From Phaeoceros laevis (taxonomy: Eukaryota > Anthocerotophyta > Anthocerotopsida > Notothyladales): a stretch of DNA of 64,000 nucleotides. The DNA lies in NCBI GenBank assembly GCA_049999765.1, contig JBNGIQ010008438.1:82570-146569 (forward strand), given 5' to 3'. Numbering within the stretch: position 1 is the stretch's first letter; each line of letters opens with the position of its first letter. The notes below the pieces were generated by a model. It ran no database searches. It had not been told where the DNA came from and worked only from the letters and a program-made list of their open reading frames with translations. This document shows, one piece after another, positions 40,901 through 50,126 of the stretch. The position numbers were made by a program, and so were the translations under genes.

Positions 40901-41603
40901 TATATGCATGGTGGATCTTCTCGGGCGCGCAGGTCATCTGGACGAAGCGCTACAGATGGCTAAGACTATGCCTTTCCCACCTAATGGTATAGTGTGGCAT
41001 ACACTGTTAGGCGCTTGTCGGAAATGGAAGAACGTGGAGATAGGGAAACAGGCTCTTAAGGGTGCAGTTAGCGTGGATGAGAAAGATGCTGCATCTTATG
41101 TGTTGATGTCCAACATTTATGCTAGCAATGGGATGTGGGAGGCAGCAAAGGAGATGCAAGCAAGGAGAAGGAAGTTGGGGGCATGGAAGAAGCCAGGCCA
41201 AAGCTGGTGGACTGACATGGGTGGAATGGTGCATACATTTCTTGTTGGGGATAAGGACCATCCTGAGAATAAAGATATCTATGCAAGGCTGGAACAGCTA
41301 ATACCAAAAATGAAGAAAGAAGGATATGTGCCCCACTTGGAGTCGTCGTTGCTGGACGCATCTGATGATCATAAGGAAGCTGAGTTGTGTGGGCATAGTG
41401 AGAAATTGGCTATTGCATATGCCCTAAATAAGACAGCCGAGGGGACAACTATACGAATTGTGAAAAATCTGCGGGTTTGCGAGGATTGTCACACAGCAAC
41501 AGCTTACATATCGAAAGTAGAAAAGCGAACTATCATATGCCGGGATGCAAGTCGTTTCCATGTCTTCAAGGAGGGAAAATGTTCGTGTGAGGACTACTGG
41601 TAG
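37959..41603 (+). CDS. PPR-8: PPR-DYW protein lacking the family N-terminus
   Basis: The first in-frame ATG gives 1214 residues starting MPPEALQEVLWKQ. The segment encoding MAAGLDFKLTG and most of the following 35 residues is deleted, so the usual N-terminal region and any organelle-targeting signal are missing; an unrecognised upstream exon could replace it. The PDF-like block starts near residue 8 (LWKQFCADATEWWDNRRTKP, then HPDLRHKEFK, with PDL for PDF). About eight P-L-S triplets follow, then P2-L2-S2, E1, E2, the PG box (KKPGQSWW) and a complete DYW with HSEKLA, CEDCH and a CSCEDYW end (Glu where paralogs have Gly). The deaminase residues are intact. A 36-base piece of its coding sequence (38695-38730) is found inverted in the PPR-9 leader. 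Confidence 0.87.
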   Translation: MPPEALQEVLWKQFCADATEWWDNRRTKPTFWHPDLRHKEFKVPLLRNDWHKLGCVEPQLAMMEAGLKTTSESEFTSVQGPGAFAANEGHLEVKMCRKQCEDGLISDAVDTLDLLVQRKCHVPNNLFYRVLKRCIQDKDLVLGRHIHALTVKSGYERDAFLATHLIGLYASHGRLEEAMGVFTKVSTPDAYNWATIIFAYARHGEAAEAIRLYRQMCESSTVKPDDRIYSAVLKACTAAGDLVAGKEVHAHVLASRQRPDRFVQAGLVNMYAKCGSLEDARRVFDNLSNRDVVTWTAMIAGYTQHRMGAEALRLFNSMQQEGFTRPDCFTYACLLQACASVGVRALGEGRQLHAQMEKQRLRVDVVLGGNLVNMYAKCGSLEDACIVFNKLAERDVVTWNVMIAGYAQQGMGQEALRLCRSMQQEGLTPPDCVTYVCLLQACASVGVGGLDEGKQLHAQINEQGLQEDSVLGASLVNMYAKCGSMEDARSMFDKLPERGIVSCNAMISGYVQHGMGEEALRFYSNMEQHGNSVTYVCLLQACASLGAGALHEGKQLHAEIKEYGLQVEEGLGGSLVNMYAKCGSLEDARIVFDNLSYRDVVTWTGMIGGYAQQGMGQEALAIYRKMQQEGLSPNSVTYVCVLQACASVGVAALDVGKQLHAEIKDHGLQEDVGVGGSLVNMYAKCGSLEDARIVFNELSVRDVVTWTEMIAGYAQQGMGQEALDIYRNMQQEEFSPTSVTYVCVLQACASVGEGALDEGKQLHAQIKERRLLKDVVLGGSLVNMYSKCGNLQVARSLFDKLPERNVVAWNAMIAGYAQQGMGQEALSLYSCMQQEGFTPNTVTYLCLLQACAAVAALPMGDQLYAEIKHRGMQVDGIIGAALVNMYAKCGSMYDSQLVFDSLPERSVEAWGSLVTGYARQGDSQVVFDLLDRMRLEGVYPNEVIFLGVLTVCSHVGLVDKGQKYFEAMRTEYGISATMEHFICMVDLLGRAGHLDEALQMAKTMPFPPNGIVWHTLLGACRKWKNVEIGKQALKGAVSVDEKDAASYVLMSNIYASNGMWEAAKEMQARRRKLGAWKKPGQSWWTDMGGMVHTFLVGDKDHPENKDIYARLEQLIPKMKKEGYVPHLESSLLDASDDHKEAELCGHSEKLAIAYALNKTAEGTTIRIVKNLRVCEDCHTATAYISKVEKRTIICRDASRFHVFKEGKCSCEDYW

Positions 41604-41911
41604 GTCACTGCTGGAAAACGGTCATCAGAAGAAGTTTCGAACTGTACAGATTTCCCTGTGGCAAAAACGGTATGCAATTCTGGACGAGCTGCATTCATCC
41701 TAGGTGTGCTTCTCCTGTAATCTGGCCAGTAACCGGATAACCAAGAACGATTGTGTTCCCTCGAAGGGCTGCCCACTACTGTGGTAAGGCCCCAGGATGC
41801 CCTTGGGAGGGGTGCACCGCTGGTAGGTGTCGTGCTGCATCTAGGATGCAATGCTGAGCACGTAAAAGCATATCTCTCTCGCCTGACCGCCATTTTCTAC
41901 GATCACTTGCG

Positions 41912-42003
41912 GTATGTTTGATGATGCGAATGCTGTTCTTTGCCTCATCTCAAGTATTATCTGCTCCTGAAGGAATTTTAACTGCCTCTTTTTCTTTGAG
42001 CAG
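41912..42003 (+). other. Predicted 3' untranslated intron of PPR-8
   Basis: Donor CTTGCG|GTATGT and acceptor TTCTTTGAGCAG|TTGCC bound 92 bases, with a pyrimidine-rich tract before the acceptor. One of the clearest copies. Confidence 0.6.
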
Positions 42004-42126
42004 TTGCCACGCCTGGTAAGGAGTGTAACCATGCCACCTGGTGGCTATTGATACTTATGGTACTGTACAGGTAAAAGATACATGCTGTACGTTTGTTACG
42101 CATCTTATGTTTTTGATAAGATTGCT

Positions 42127-42162
42127 TCTGTCGACTAGCAAGAACATGAGCATGGACCTCCT
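42127..42162 (-). repeat. Inverted 36-base fragment of PPR-8 coding sequence
   Basis: This is a perfect reverse complement of 38695-38730 (the segment encoding KEVHAHVLASRQ). The TCGACAGA end matches PPR-8 and not PPR-7 (which has TCGTCAGA), so PPR-8 is the probable source. It lies just before the upstream element of PPR-9. Confidence 0.85.
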
Positions 42163-42179
42163 GTCTTCCAACAAGAGTT

Positions 42180-42220
42180 TCTGGGCACTACGGTACCCGG
42201 TGAGTGCTGTACAAATCCGG
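42180..42220 (+). promoter_or_regulatory. Shared upstream element of PPR-9
   Basis: TCTGGGCACTACGGTACCCG, then GTGAGTGCTGTACAAATCCG, about 110 bases before the ATG. Confidence 0.45.
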
Positions 42221-42326
42221 GGCGAGCCGGTGAGGAGTGGTACGAGGCGTGCCATGGCGGCAGCGGCAAGGAGACACAAGTTCCGCAGGCCTGAACGATA
42301 GAGAAGCAGCTGGCTAGCTCTTGATT

Positions 42327-45300
42327 ATGCCCGCTGGACTGGATCACAACCTCACCTGCGTGGCACTTAGCACTTCATGCCACCAATCCCCGCAAATGCA
42401 AAGACTAGTACCTGAGACTTCTGGGTTTGAAGCCCTGAGCCGCCCAGCAGGAAAGGTGCGGTGTACAAGAAGCTTTGCGTTGAGGGCACAGGAATCAACG
42501 CCTCCGGAAGCGCTTCAGGAGGTGTTATGGAAACAGTTCTGCGCAGATACCACAGAACGGTGGGACGACAGTCAGAGCAAGCCGACTTCTCGCCATCCTG
42601 ATTTTAGACAAAGGGAGTGCAAGATTCCGCTATGGCTAAACAATCGGCTCAAGCCTGGTTGGGTCAACTCGCAGCTAGCCACAATGCATGCTGGAATGAA
42701 GACGACTTCCGAGTCTTCATCCCCCTCGGTTCAAGGGCCTGGAGCTTTTGCAGCAATTGAGGGCCATTTGGAGGTCAACATGTGCAGGAAACAGTGCGAG
42801 GATGGACTGATTTCCGACGCTGTAGTTGCATTGGATCTATTGGTGCAGCGAGGACGCCATGTGCCCAACAATCTCTTCTATCGTGTCCTCAAGAGGTGCA
42901 TCAAGGACAAGGACCTGGTTTTGGGCAGACACGTCCATGATCTCAGTGTTAAAAGCGGGTATGAAGGAGACGCCTTCTTGGCTACCCACCTCATTAGTTT
43001 CTACGCTTCGCATAGCAGGTTGGAGGAGGCGATGGCAGTTTTTTCCAAGGTTTATACACCGAACGCCTATAACTGGGCTACCATCATTTTCGCATATGCT
43101 AGACATGGTGAGGCTGCCGAGGCGATACGACTGTATCGGCTAATGTGGGAGTCAAGTTCCGTTGAACCTGACGACCGTATCTATTCAGCAGTTCTGAAAG
43201 CTTGTACCGCTGCGGGAGACCTTGTTACCGGAAAGGAGGTCCATGCTCATATTCTTGCTAGTCCACGGAAGCCCGATAGATTTGTTCAAGCTGGGTTGGT
43301 TAACATGTACGCCAAGTGTGGTAGCTTGGAGGATGCTCGCAAAGTGTTCGACAACCTTTCTGACCGCGATGTTGTAACATGGACCGCGATGATTGCAGGG
43401 TATACCCAACACCGGATGGGTGCGGAAGCCCTTAGACTTTACAACAGTATGCAACAGGAAGGCTTCACTCCTCCTGATTGTGTTACTTATGCATGCCTGC
43501 TGCAGGCATGTGCCAGTGTAGGTGTAGGAGCTCTTGCTGAGGGAAGGCAACTGCATGCACAGATCAAGAAACAAAGACTGCAAGTGGATTTGGTTCTTGG
43601 GGGCAGCTTGGTCAAAATGTATGCGAAGTGTGGTAGTTTAGAGGATGCTTGCATCGTGTTCAACAAACTTGCAGAGAGGGATGTCGTAACGTGGACCGTG
43701 ATGATTGCAGTGTATGCCCAGCAGGGGATGGGCCAGGAAGCCCTCAGTCTTTACAGGAGTATGCAACAGAAAGGTCCTACTGCTCCTGATTGTGTGACAT
43801 ATGTATCCCTGTTGCAGGCTTGTGCCAGTGTAGGTGGTAGAGCTCTTGATGAGGGAAAGCAGCTGCATGCACAGATCAAGGAACGAGGACTGCAGGAGGA
43901 TGCGGTCCTGGGTGGCAGCTTGGTTAACATGTATGCGAAGTGTGGTAGTATGGAGGATGCTGGCAGCATATTTGCCAAACTTCCAGAGAGGAATATTGAA
44001 GCATATAATGCAATGATTTCGGGGTATGCCCAGCACGGGATGGGTGAGGAAGCCCTTCATTTCTACTGCAGTATGCAACAGCATGGCCTCCCTCCCAATT
44101 CTGTCACATATGTATGCCTACTGCAGGCATGTGCCAGTTTAGGTGAAGGAGCTCTTCATGACGGTAAGCAGCTGCATGCAGAAATCAAAGAACATGGACT
44201 CCAAGAGGATGTGGGTATTGGTGGCAGCTTGGTTAACATGTATGCAAAGTGTGGTAGCTTAGAGGATGCTCGCATTGTGTTCGACAAACTGTCAGAGAGG
44301 AATGTTATCACATGGACCGGGATGATAGCAGGGTATGCCCAGCAGGGCATGGGTCAGGAAGCCCTCGATATATATAGGAATATGCAACAGGAAGGCCTCT
44401 CTCCCAATTCTGTGACGTTTGTATGTGTGCTGCAGGCGTGTGCTAGTGTAGGTGTGGGAGCTCTTGATGAGGGGAAGCAGCTGCATGCACAGATTAAAGA
44501 GCGCAGACTGCAAGAGGATGTCGTTCTAGGTGGCAGTTTGGTTAACATGTATGCGAAGTGTGGTAGCTTAGAGGATGCTCGTGCACTGTTCGACAAGCTT
44601 TCAGAGAGAAATGTTGTAGCATGGACTGCAATGATTGCAGGGTATGCCCAGCAGGGGATGGGTCAGGAAGCCCTTAGTCTGTACAGAAGAATGCAACTGG
44701 AAGGCTTCGCTCCCAATTCTATTACGTATTTATGCCTGTTGCAGGCATGTGCAGCTGTAGCAGCTCTGCCTCTGGGGGAGCAGCTGCATGCAGAGATTAA
44801 GGAGCGGGGAATGCAAGTGGATGACGTTGTGGGAGCAGCACTTGTAAATATGTACGCAAAGTGTGGGAACATGTTCGATTCACAGCAGGTGTTTGATTCG
44901 CTGCCTGAAAGGAGCGTTGAGGCTTGGGGTGCACTAGTTAGTGGATATGCTCGCCAAGGGGATAGTAAGGTTGTGTTTGACTTGCTTGACAGGATGAGGT
45001 TGGAAGGCATGAAACCAAATGAGGTAGTGTTCCTTAGTGTGCTGACAGTGTGCAGTCATGTGGGTCTGGTGGACAAAGGCAGAGAGTACTTTAAGGCAAT
45101 GTGGACAGACTATGGCATTAGTGCGACGGTGGATCACTTTATATGCATGGTGGATCTTCTGGGGCGTGCAGGTCATCTGGACGAGGCACTGCAGATGGCC
45201 AAAACCATGCCGTTTCCACCTAATGATGTAGTGTGGCATACTCTTTTAGGTGCTTGTTGGAAGTGGAGGAACGTGGGGATTGGGCAACAGGCTTTCAATT

Positions 45301-45551
45301 GTGCAGTTAGCGTGGATGAAAGAGATGCTGCATCTTATGTTTTGATGTCCAACATTTATGCAAGCGCTGGGATGTGGGAGGCGGCAATGGAGATGCAGGC
45401 AAGGAGAATGATTCTGGGGGCATGGAAGACACCGGGCCAGAGCTGGTGGACTGACATGGATGGAGTGGTGCATACGTTTCTTGTTGGGGACAAAAATCAT
45501 CCTGTGAACGAAATTATCTATGCCAGCCTGGAACAGCTAGTCACCAAATGA
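42327..45551 (+). CDS. PPR-9: PDF-PPR protein, E+ type
   Basis: The protein has 1074 residues from the ATG at 42327 (MPAGLDHNLTCVALSTSC), the in-frame ATG at the family position (the other ATG of the pair has become ATT). The PDF-like block is well kept (KQFCADTTERWDDSQSKP, WW reading RW, then HPDFRQRE and LWLNN). About seven P-L-S triplets follow, then P2-L2-S2, E1, E2 and a PG box (KTPGQSWW). The frame ends EQLVTK: one A is missing from the AAAATGAAG stretch of the paralogs, which creates TGA. PPR-11 has the identical lesion. The E region shares CWKW, FNCAVSVD and RRMILGAWK with PPR-7 and PPR-11. Predicted organellar RNA-binding editing factor that would need a DYW deaminase in trans. Confidence 0.88.
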   Translation: MPAGLDHNLTCVALSTSCHQSPQMQRLVPETSGFEALSRPAGKVRCTRSFALRAQESTPPEALQEVLWKQFCADTTERWDDSQSKPTSRHPDFRQRECKIPLWLNNRLKPGWVNSQLATMHAGMKTTSESSSPSVQGPGAFAAIEGHLEVNMCRKQCEDGLISDAVVALDLLVQRGRHVPNNLFYRVLKRCIKDKDLVLGRHVHDLSVKSGYEGDAFLATHLISFYASHSRLEEAMAVFSKVYTPNAYNWATIIFAYARHGEAAEAIRLYRLMWESSSVEPDDRIYSAVLKACTAAGDLVTGKEVHAHILASPRKPDRFVQAGLVNMYAKCGSLEDARKVFDNLSDRDVVTWTAMIAGYTQHRMGAEALRLYNSMQQEGFTPPDCVTYACLLQACASVGVGALAEGRQLHAQIKKQRLQVDLVLGGSLVKMYAKCGSLEDACIVFNKLAERDVVTWTVMIAVYAQQGMGQEALSLYRSMQQKGPTAPDCVTYVSLLQACASVGGRALDEGKQLHAQIKERGLQEDAVLGGSLVNMYAKCGSMEDAGSIFAKLPERNIEAYNAMISGYAQHGMGEEALHFYCSMQQHGLPPNSVTYVCLLQACASLGEGALHDGKQLHAEIKEHGLQEDVGIGGSLVNMYAKCGSLEDARIVFDKLSERNVITWTGMIAGYAQQGMGQEALDIYRNMQQEGLSPNSVTFVCVLQACASVGVGALDEGKQLHAQIKERRLQEDVVLGGSLVNMYAKCGSLEDARALFDKLSERNVVAWTAMIAGYAQQGMGQEALSLYRRMQLEGFAPNSITYLCLLQACAAVAALPLGEQLHAEIKERGMQVDDVVGAALVNMYAKCGNMFDSQQVFDSLPERSVEAWGALVSGYARQGDSKVVFDLLDRMRLEGMKPNEVVFLSVLTVCSHVGLVDKGREYFKAMWTDYGISATVDHFICMVDLLGRAGHLDEALQMAKTMPFPPNDVVWHTLLGACWKWRNVGIGQQAFNCAVSVDERDAASYVLMSNIYASAGMWEAAMEMQARRMILGAWKTPGQSWWTDMDGVVHTFLVGDKNHPVNEIIYASLEQLVTK

Positions 45552-45835
45552 AGAAGGCAAGATATCTGTGCCACCTCCTTGTTCTTGCTGGACATATTCG
45601 ATGATGAGAAGGAAGCTGAGTTCTGTAGGCACAGCGAGAAATTGGGTACCACATATGCCCTTAATAAGACAGCCCGACGGGACAACCACAAGAACTGTGG
45701 ATGATCTGAGGGTATTGTGGATTGTCAGACAGCAGCAACCGAAAGTAGAGAACAGAACTATCATCTCCGGGGATGCAACTGTCTTCCATGTCTACAAGGG
45801 TCGAAATGTTTATGTGGGGACAACTGATACGTCAC
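45552..45835 (+). pseudogene. DYW remnant of PPR-9
   Basis: Recognisable DYW pieces lie in shifting frames: GATGATGAGAAGGAAGCTGA, CACAGCGAGAAATTGGG, GCCC-TAATAAGACAGCC, GATTGTCAGACAGCA, AGAACTATCATCTCC-GGGATGCAA and TGTGGGGACAACTG at the end. The first C of the zinc site is lost. Confidence 0.8.
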
Positions 45836-46880
45836 TGCTGGAAAATGAGCTGCATTGATCCCAGGTGCTCTTCTGCTTGCAATCTGATTTCTAATCAGAT
45901 AATCAGGGAGGACTGTGACCCATCGAAGGGCAGGCCACCGCTGAGCGGCATGGCTCATAATCGCCTACGGTAAGTTTGATGACGTGAAACGTTGGCTTTT
46001 GCCTCCATCTCAGGTACTATCTGCGTCTGAAGGACTGCATTGCCTCTGTCCTTTCATTGATCAGTTGCGAGGGCTGGTAAGCAGTGCAGTGCTTTTTTTA
46101 CTGTCAAGAGCAACAAGTTCAAGATTCGAACCACTGGAGTGACTAAAAGCGTAGTTACCTGCTGCAAATATGGCTTGGCTTTGGGGCTCAATACCACGCT
46201 GATGCGATGTCTATGGGGTATGTTCTCATGCTTGCAGGTATCGTGGTGGTGAAGAGTGGATGTAAGTTATGTATACTGGCTGCAGCTCGTCGTTCCTTGT
46301 CATGTGGGGTGCGCGAAGCAGACACGTGACAGGTGAAGGTCAACATTTGAGTGTCTTTCCTGGGCTGACCGAAACGCTTGTGATGCTCAGCTTGGAGTAA
46401 AAATCTGCAATCGCGTGGACGTGGTCTCTGAATTCCAGGTACGAGACACTTTTTTTCACTTTCTGGATAATGGATACTTTGCGGGCAATACTCAGTTTAC
46501 GACCACAGATCCTCTGCACAACCCTAGTTAATGGAAACGCGTTTGTATCAGCAAGGAAACGCGTGTGTGCGTTTCTAACTGCGTTTTAAAGAACTGGGGC
46601 GGAACGGCATCCCGCATAACAGAGACGGCATCTGCTGAGTCGAGAACGAATCGGAAGTGACGCGATTCGAAAGGCGGTTGCGACTCACGCGCGCGCTTCT
46701 CTCCGCTTGCCTATGGCTGCCGGCCGTGGCTGTGGCTGCCAATCCAGGGAGCTGAAAGCCAGTTCCAGGCGGCTGAAAAACACTCCCAGTGGCACTCTCT
46801 TTGGTCTCTTCATTTGCCCTACTGTGGTACGGAAGTGCCTCGTCAAGCACCTTAAAAACCCCCTTCCTTCGAACGCTCCC
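45836..46880. other. PPR-9 trailer and unassigned spacer
   Basis: The family trailer with intron runs to about 46440 (including a GCGTGGACGTGGTCTCTG version of the conserved block). From about 46500 to 46780 the sequence is unlike the family. It holds a small GAAACGC/GCGTTTC inverted repeat (46556-46575), and I see no gene in it. Confidence 0.5.
45970..46064 (+). other. Predicted 3' untranslated intron of PPR-9
   Basis: Donor CCTACG|GTAAGT and acceptor CATTGATCAG|TTGCG bound 95 bases. Confidence 0.55.
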
Positions 46881-47008
46881 AGTGGTACACCTCTGCTGGT
46901 AACCAAAACCTGAGGATGTGTAGGGTCTGCAATTCTTCCACCGGAATTATGTCAAGTGTTGAAAAGAGGACATCGTTGTACCGGACGCACGCCGTGTGCA
47001 TCGATAGA
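46881..47008 (+). pseudogene. DYW remnant of a second PPR-10-type gene
   Basis: It matches the DYW end of PPR-10 (49960-50090) closely: AGTGGTACACCTCTGCTGGT, AACCAAAACCTGAGGATGTG, TTATGTCAAGTGTTGAAAAG and CCGTGTGCATCGAT. Single-base losses break the frame. So PPR-10 once had a tandem neighbour upstream. Trailing sequence does not continue the match. Confidence 0.8.
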
Positions 47009-47236
47009 CCTGCCTCTCCATTTCGTTGCGATTGAGTACGATGATACCACGATCACTGGGTCTGATGCACCGCTGGAGACGACCTTGCGCCGGATGGACT
47101 GGAATGGAGCGATGTTGGCGCGGCTGCTTGGGGGTGGCTGGCTGCGGGTCCGGCTGCTGGGATGGTGAGGATGATCAGTAGCCTTGGAAACATCTGAAAA
47201 ACGAGGGCATGCCTGCTGGACTGCTACTGCTGAAAA

Positions 47237-50126
47237 ATGCTGCAATTGCTCCACCTACAATTGCGCACCACCAACGGGATGCAACATCAGCGGGTTTGGA
47301 CGCCAGCAGCTGGGAGGCAGGCCCACACCCTGGAGCTGGAGGGGAGGTTAAATGTGCCTCCGAGGCAATGGATTCACACAAGCCGCACATTCTTGCCGTG
47401 CAGTGGCTTGGCAGCCAAGCTAAGCATACCGGACAATATCAGTGCAGGAGAACGGCAAGAGTTGTTGTGGAGGCAGTATTTCTTGGACCCCACATTGTGG
47501 TGGGACTGCAGGACTAACAAGAAGAGCGCTCGCTCTGCCGATTTCAGGCACAATGAGTCCAAGGAGCCCCTCTGGCTGAAAGACTTCTACAAGCCTGACT
47601 GGGTGGATGCGGAGCTGGCTGTCTTGGACAAGCAGGTTGGACCGTCTGCTCAGCCTACATCCAACCCCTTGTTGCATCATAATGTTGCCGCTCCGAGGGT
47701 GCCAGAGTGCCAAGGGTACGGGACGGCTCAAGCTGTAATCGAACAACTTTCGGAGAATGGGCAGCTAAGTCGAGCAGTTGACGCTTTGAGTGATTTAGCG
47801 GACACACAATGTCGTGTGTCGACTTCCCTCCTGTACAGAGTCATCCGGCGATGCGGGGCTGAAAAAAATCTGGTGTTGGGGCGACGACTTGATGATCTCA
47901 CTATCAAGCTTGGATACGGATCCAACGCATTTTTGGGAAACCATCTCTTGCGCATGTATGCATGTCAAGGCCGGTTACCGGAGGCGATGCAGGTGTTCAA
48001 AAGGGTGGCCAAACCTGATGTCTTCATGTGGTTTTCGATCATCTCTGCGCAGACTGCACACGGGAAACCTATCGAGGCCATCCAACTGTACCATGAAATG
48101 CGCAGGTCAGGTTCGGAGCCGAATAATCACATTTTTGTCGCTGCCCTGCAAGCGTGTGCAAGAGCGGAAGATGTGCAATCTGGCAGGCAGGTTCACGCTG
48201 ATGTGTTGGAGAGTGGAATTCAGCCTGACTCTTTTGTTTGCAACTGCCTTGTGGACATGTATGTAAAATGTGGCCAGTTGGAAGATGCACGCAAAGTGTT
48301 TGACAATCTGGCCACAAGGGATGCGGTAACTTGGAATGCCATGATTAATGGGTATGCTGAGCACGGCCTGGGTCCGCAGGCGCTCGCATTGTATGCAAGG
48401 ATGGAACAGGAAGGCTTGCTTTTAGCAGACCGTGTTACGTATGTTTGCCTCCTGAAAGCTTGTACAAGTGCTGGTGCTCTACAGCAGGGCAGGCAGCTGC
48501 ATTCAGGGATCGTAAAAGGAGGACTGCTTGAAGGTGACGTAGTACTGGGAACTTGCCTTGTAGATATGTATGCAAAATGTGGCCAGTTGGAAGATGCGCG
48601 CAAACTGTTTGACAATCTGGCCACAAGGGATGCGGTAACATGGAATGCCATGATACATGCGTATGCTGAGCAAGGGCTTGGTCCCCAGGCGCTCACATTG
48701 TATGCAAGGATGGAACAGGANNNNNNNNNNNNNNNNNNNNNNNNNNNNNNNNNNNNNNNNNNNNNNNNNNNNNNNNNNNNNNNNNNNNNNNNNNNNNNNN
48801 NNNNNNNNNNNNNNNNNNNNGAGGTAACATGGGCTGCCATGATTAATGGGTATGCTGAGCATGGGCTTGCACCCCAGGCACTCGCATTGTATGCAATTAT
48901 GGAGAAGGAAGGCGTGATTTTAGCAGGCAGTGCTACGTATGTTTGCCTCGTCAAAGCTTGTACAAGTGCTGGTGCTCTACAGCAGGGCAGGCAGCTGCAT
49001 TCAGGGATTGTGGAAAGGGGACTACTTGAAGGTGATGTAGTCCTAGGCAATTGTCTCGTAAATATGTATGCAAAATGTGGCAAGTTGCAAGATGCAAGCA
49101 AACTGTTCCAAAATCTGTCCACAAAGAATGCGGTAACATGGAATGCCATGATAAATGGGTACGGTAGAAACAATGAAGGCCACAAGGCTACAGCCTGTTT
49201 CGAAGAGATGATACTGGCTGGTATTCAGCCTGATGACTCCACATTTACTGGCCTTCTTGTAGCATGCAGTAATGCGGGGCTGGTCAGTAAGGGTCGACAG
49301 TATTTTGATGCCATGGTGAAACAGTATGGCCTCAACCCGACAAGTGAGCACTATAATTGCATGGTTGATCTTCATGGGCGGGCAGGCCATTTAGGTGAGG
49401 CGGAGAAGATGCTGAAATCAGCTGGGTGTGAAAAAAATGCTGTTGGGTTGATGTCATTGCTGAATGCCTGCAAGAGTCATGGGGATATAGAACGGGGAAC
49501 ACGGTGTTTTGAAAGTCTTGTTGAGTTGGATCCTCAGCATGCCGCTGCATATGTGCTCATGGCCAATATGTACGCAGATGCAGATAGGTGGGCGGACGTA
49601 GACAGAGTTGAAAGGTTGAGAAAGTTGGCGGGAGCTAGCAAGAAACCTGCNNNNNNNNNNNNNNNNNNNNNNNNNNNNNNNNNNNNNNNNNNNNNNNNNN
49701 NNNNNNNNNNNNNNNNNNNNNNNNNNNNNNNNNNNNNNNNNNNNNNNNNNGAACAAGCAGGTGCACACATTTGTTGTGGGGGAAGAAAGGGGTGACCTTT
49801 CATGCAAGGTTCGGAGCACAAATGAACGTTTGAAGGAGGAAGGAAACCATGTACCACACACCAAGCTGGTGTTGAAGCCCGTGTCTGAGAAGGAGAAGGA
49901 AGATCAACTGTGTGGGCATGCTGAGAAGCTAGCTTTGGCCTTTGGTCTCTTGCACACTACCAGTGGCACACCTCTGCTGATAACCAAAAACCTGAGGATG
50001 TGCAGGGACTGCCACTCTTCTACCGAAATTATGTCAAGGGTTGAAAAGAGGGACATCGTTGTACGGGACGCACACCGTGTGCATCGATTCGAGGCAGGGT
50101 CCTGTAGCTGTAAGGGTAGACATTGA
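47237..50126 (+). CDS. PPR-10: divergent PPR protein with DYW:KP-like end, interrupted by two gaps
   Basis: Starts at the ATG at 47237. The PDF-like block is present (LLWRQYFLDPTLWWDCRTNK, ADF, LWL, DWVD). The array has at least four P-L-S triplets (DMYVKCGQLEDARKVF type) plus one probably lost in the gap at 48721. Final motifs, E1 and E2 follow (MVDLHGRAGHLGEAEKM, YVLMANMYADADRW). The PG box reads GASKKPA before the second gap (49651), not KKPG. The DYW domain has HAEKLA, CRDCH and CSC but ends in GRH instead of DYW. Known: DYW:KP proteins, linked to U-to-C editing, have an altered PG box with KP and often end GRP. I infer that type here. With gap sizes of 220 and 18 bases the whole frame is open (about 975 residues). 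No family 5' element or 3' intron is seen. Confidence 0.85.
48721..48820. other. Assembly gap in the PPR-10 repeat array
   Basis: This run of 100 N falls inside a P motif (after GGATGGAACAGGA) and resumes in the next P motif (GGTAACATGG). The simplest filling is one 220-base L-S segment like 48412-48631, possibly plus whole 306-base triplets. 220 and 100 leave the same remainder by 3, so the frame is kept. Confidence 0.8.
49651..49750. other. Assembly gap at the PPR-10 PG box
   Basis: This run of 100 N falls between AAACCTGC (KPA) and AACAAGCAGGTGCACAC (NKQVHT). Comparison with PPR architecture predicts that only about 18 bases are missing, a multiple of 3. At 100 bases the frame is falsely shifted. 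Confidence 0.75.

Larger units (their letters stand above)
41604..42326. other. PPR-8 trailer and PPR-9 leader
   Basis: This stretch holds the family 3' untranslated region with intron, then the inverted fragment of PPR-8 coding sequence, the shared upstream element and the leader (GATAGAGAAGCAGCTGGCTA). No gene is supported. Confidence 0.6.

Noticed and set aside
46556-46575. GAAACGC/GCGTTTC inverted repeat as a terminator or mobile-element end
   Set aside because: It has only 7 pairs and no partner elsewhere in the window.
48220-49185. Long minus-strand open frame across PPR-10
   Set aside because: It is antisense to the PPR array and arises from the periodic repeat codons; similar antisense frames recur in every triplet.
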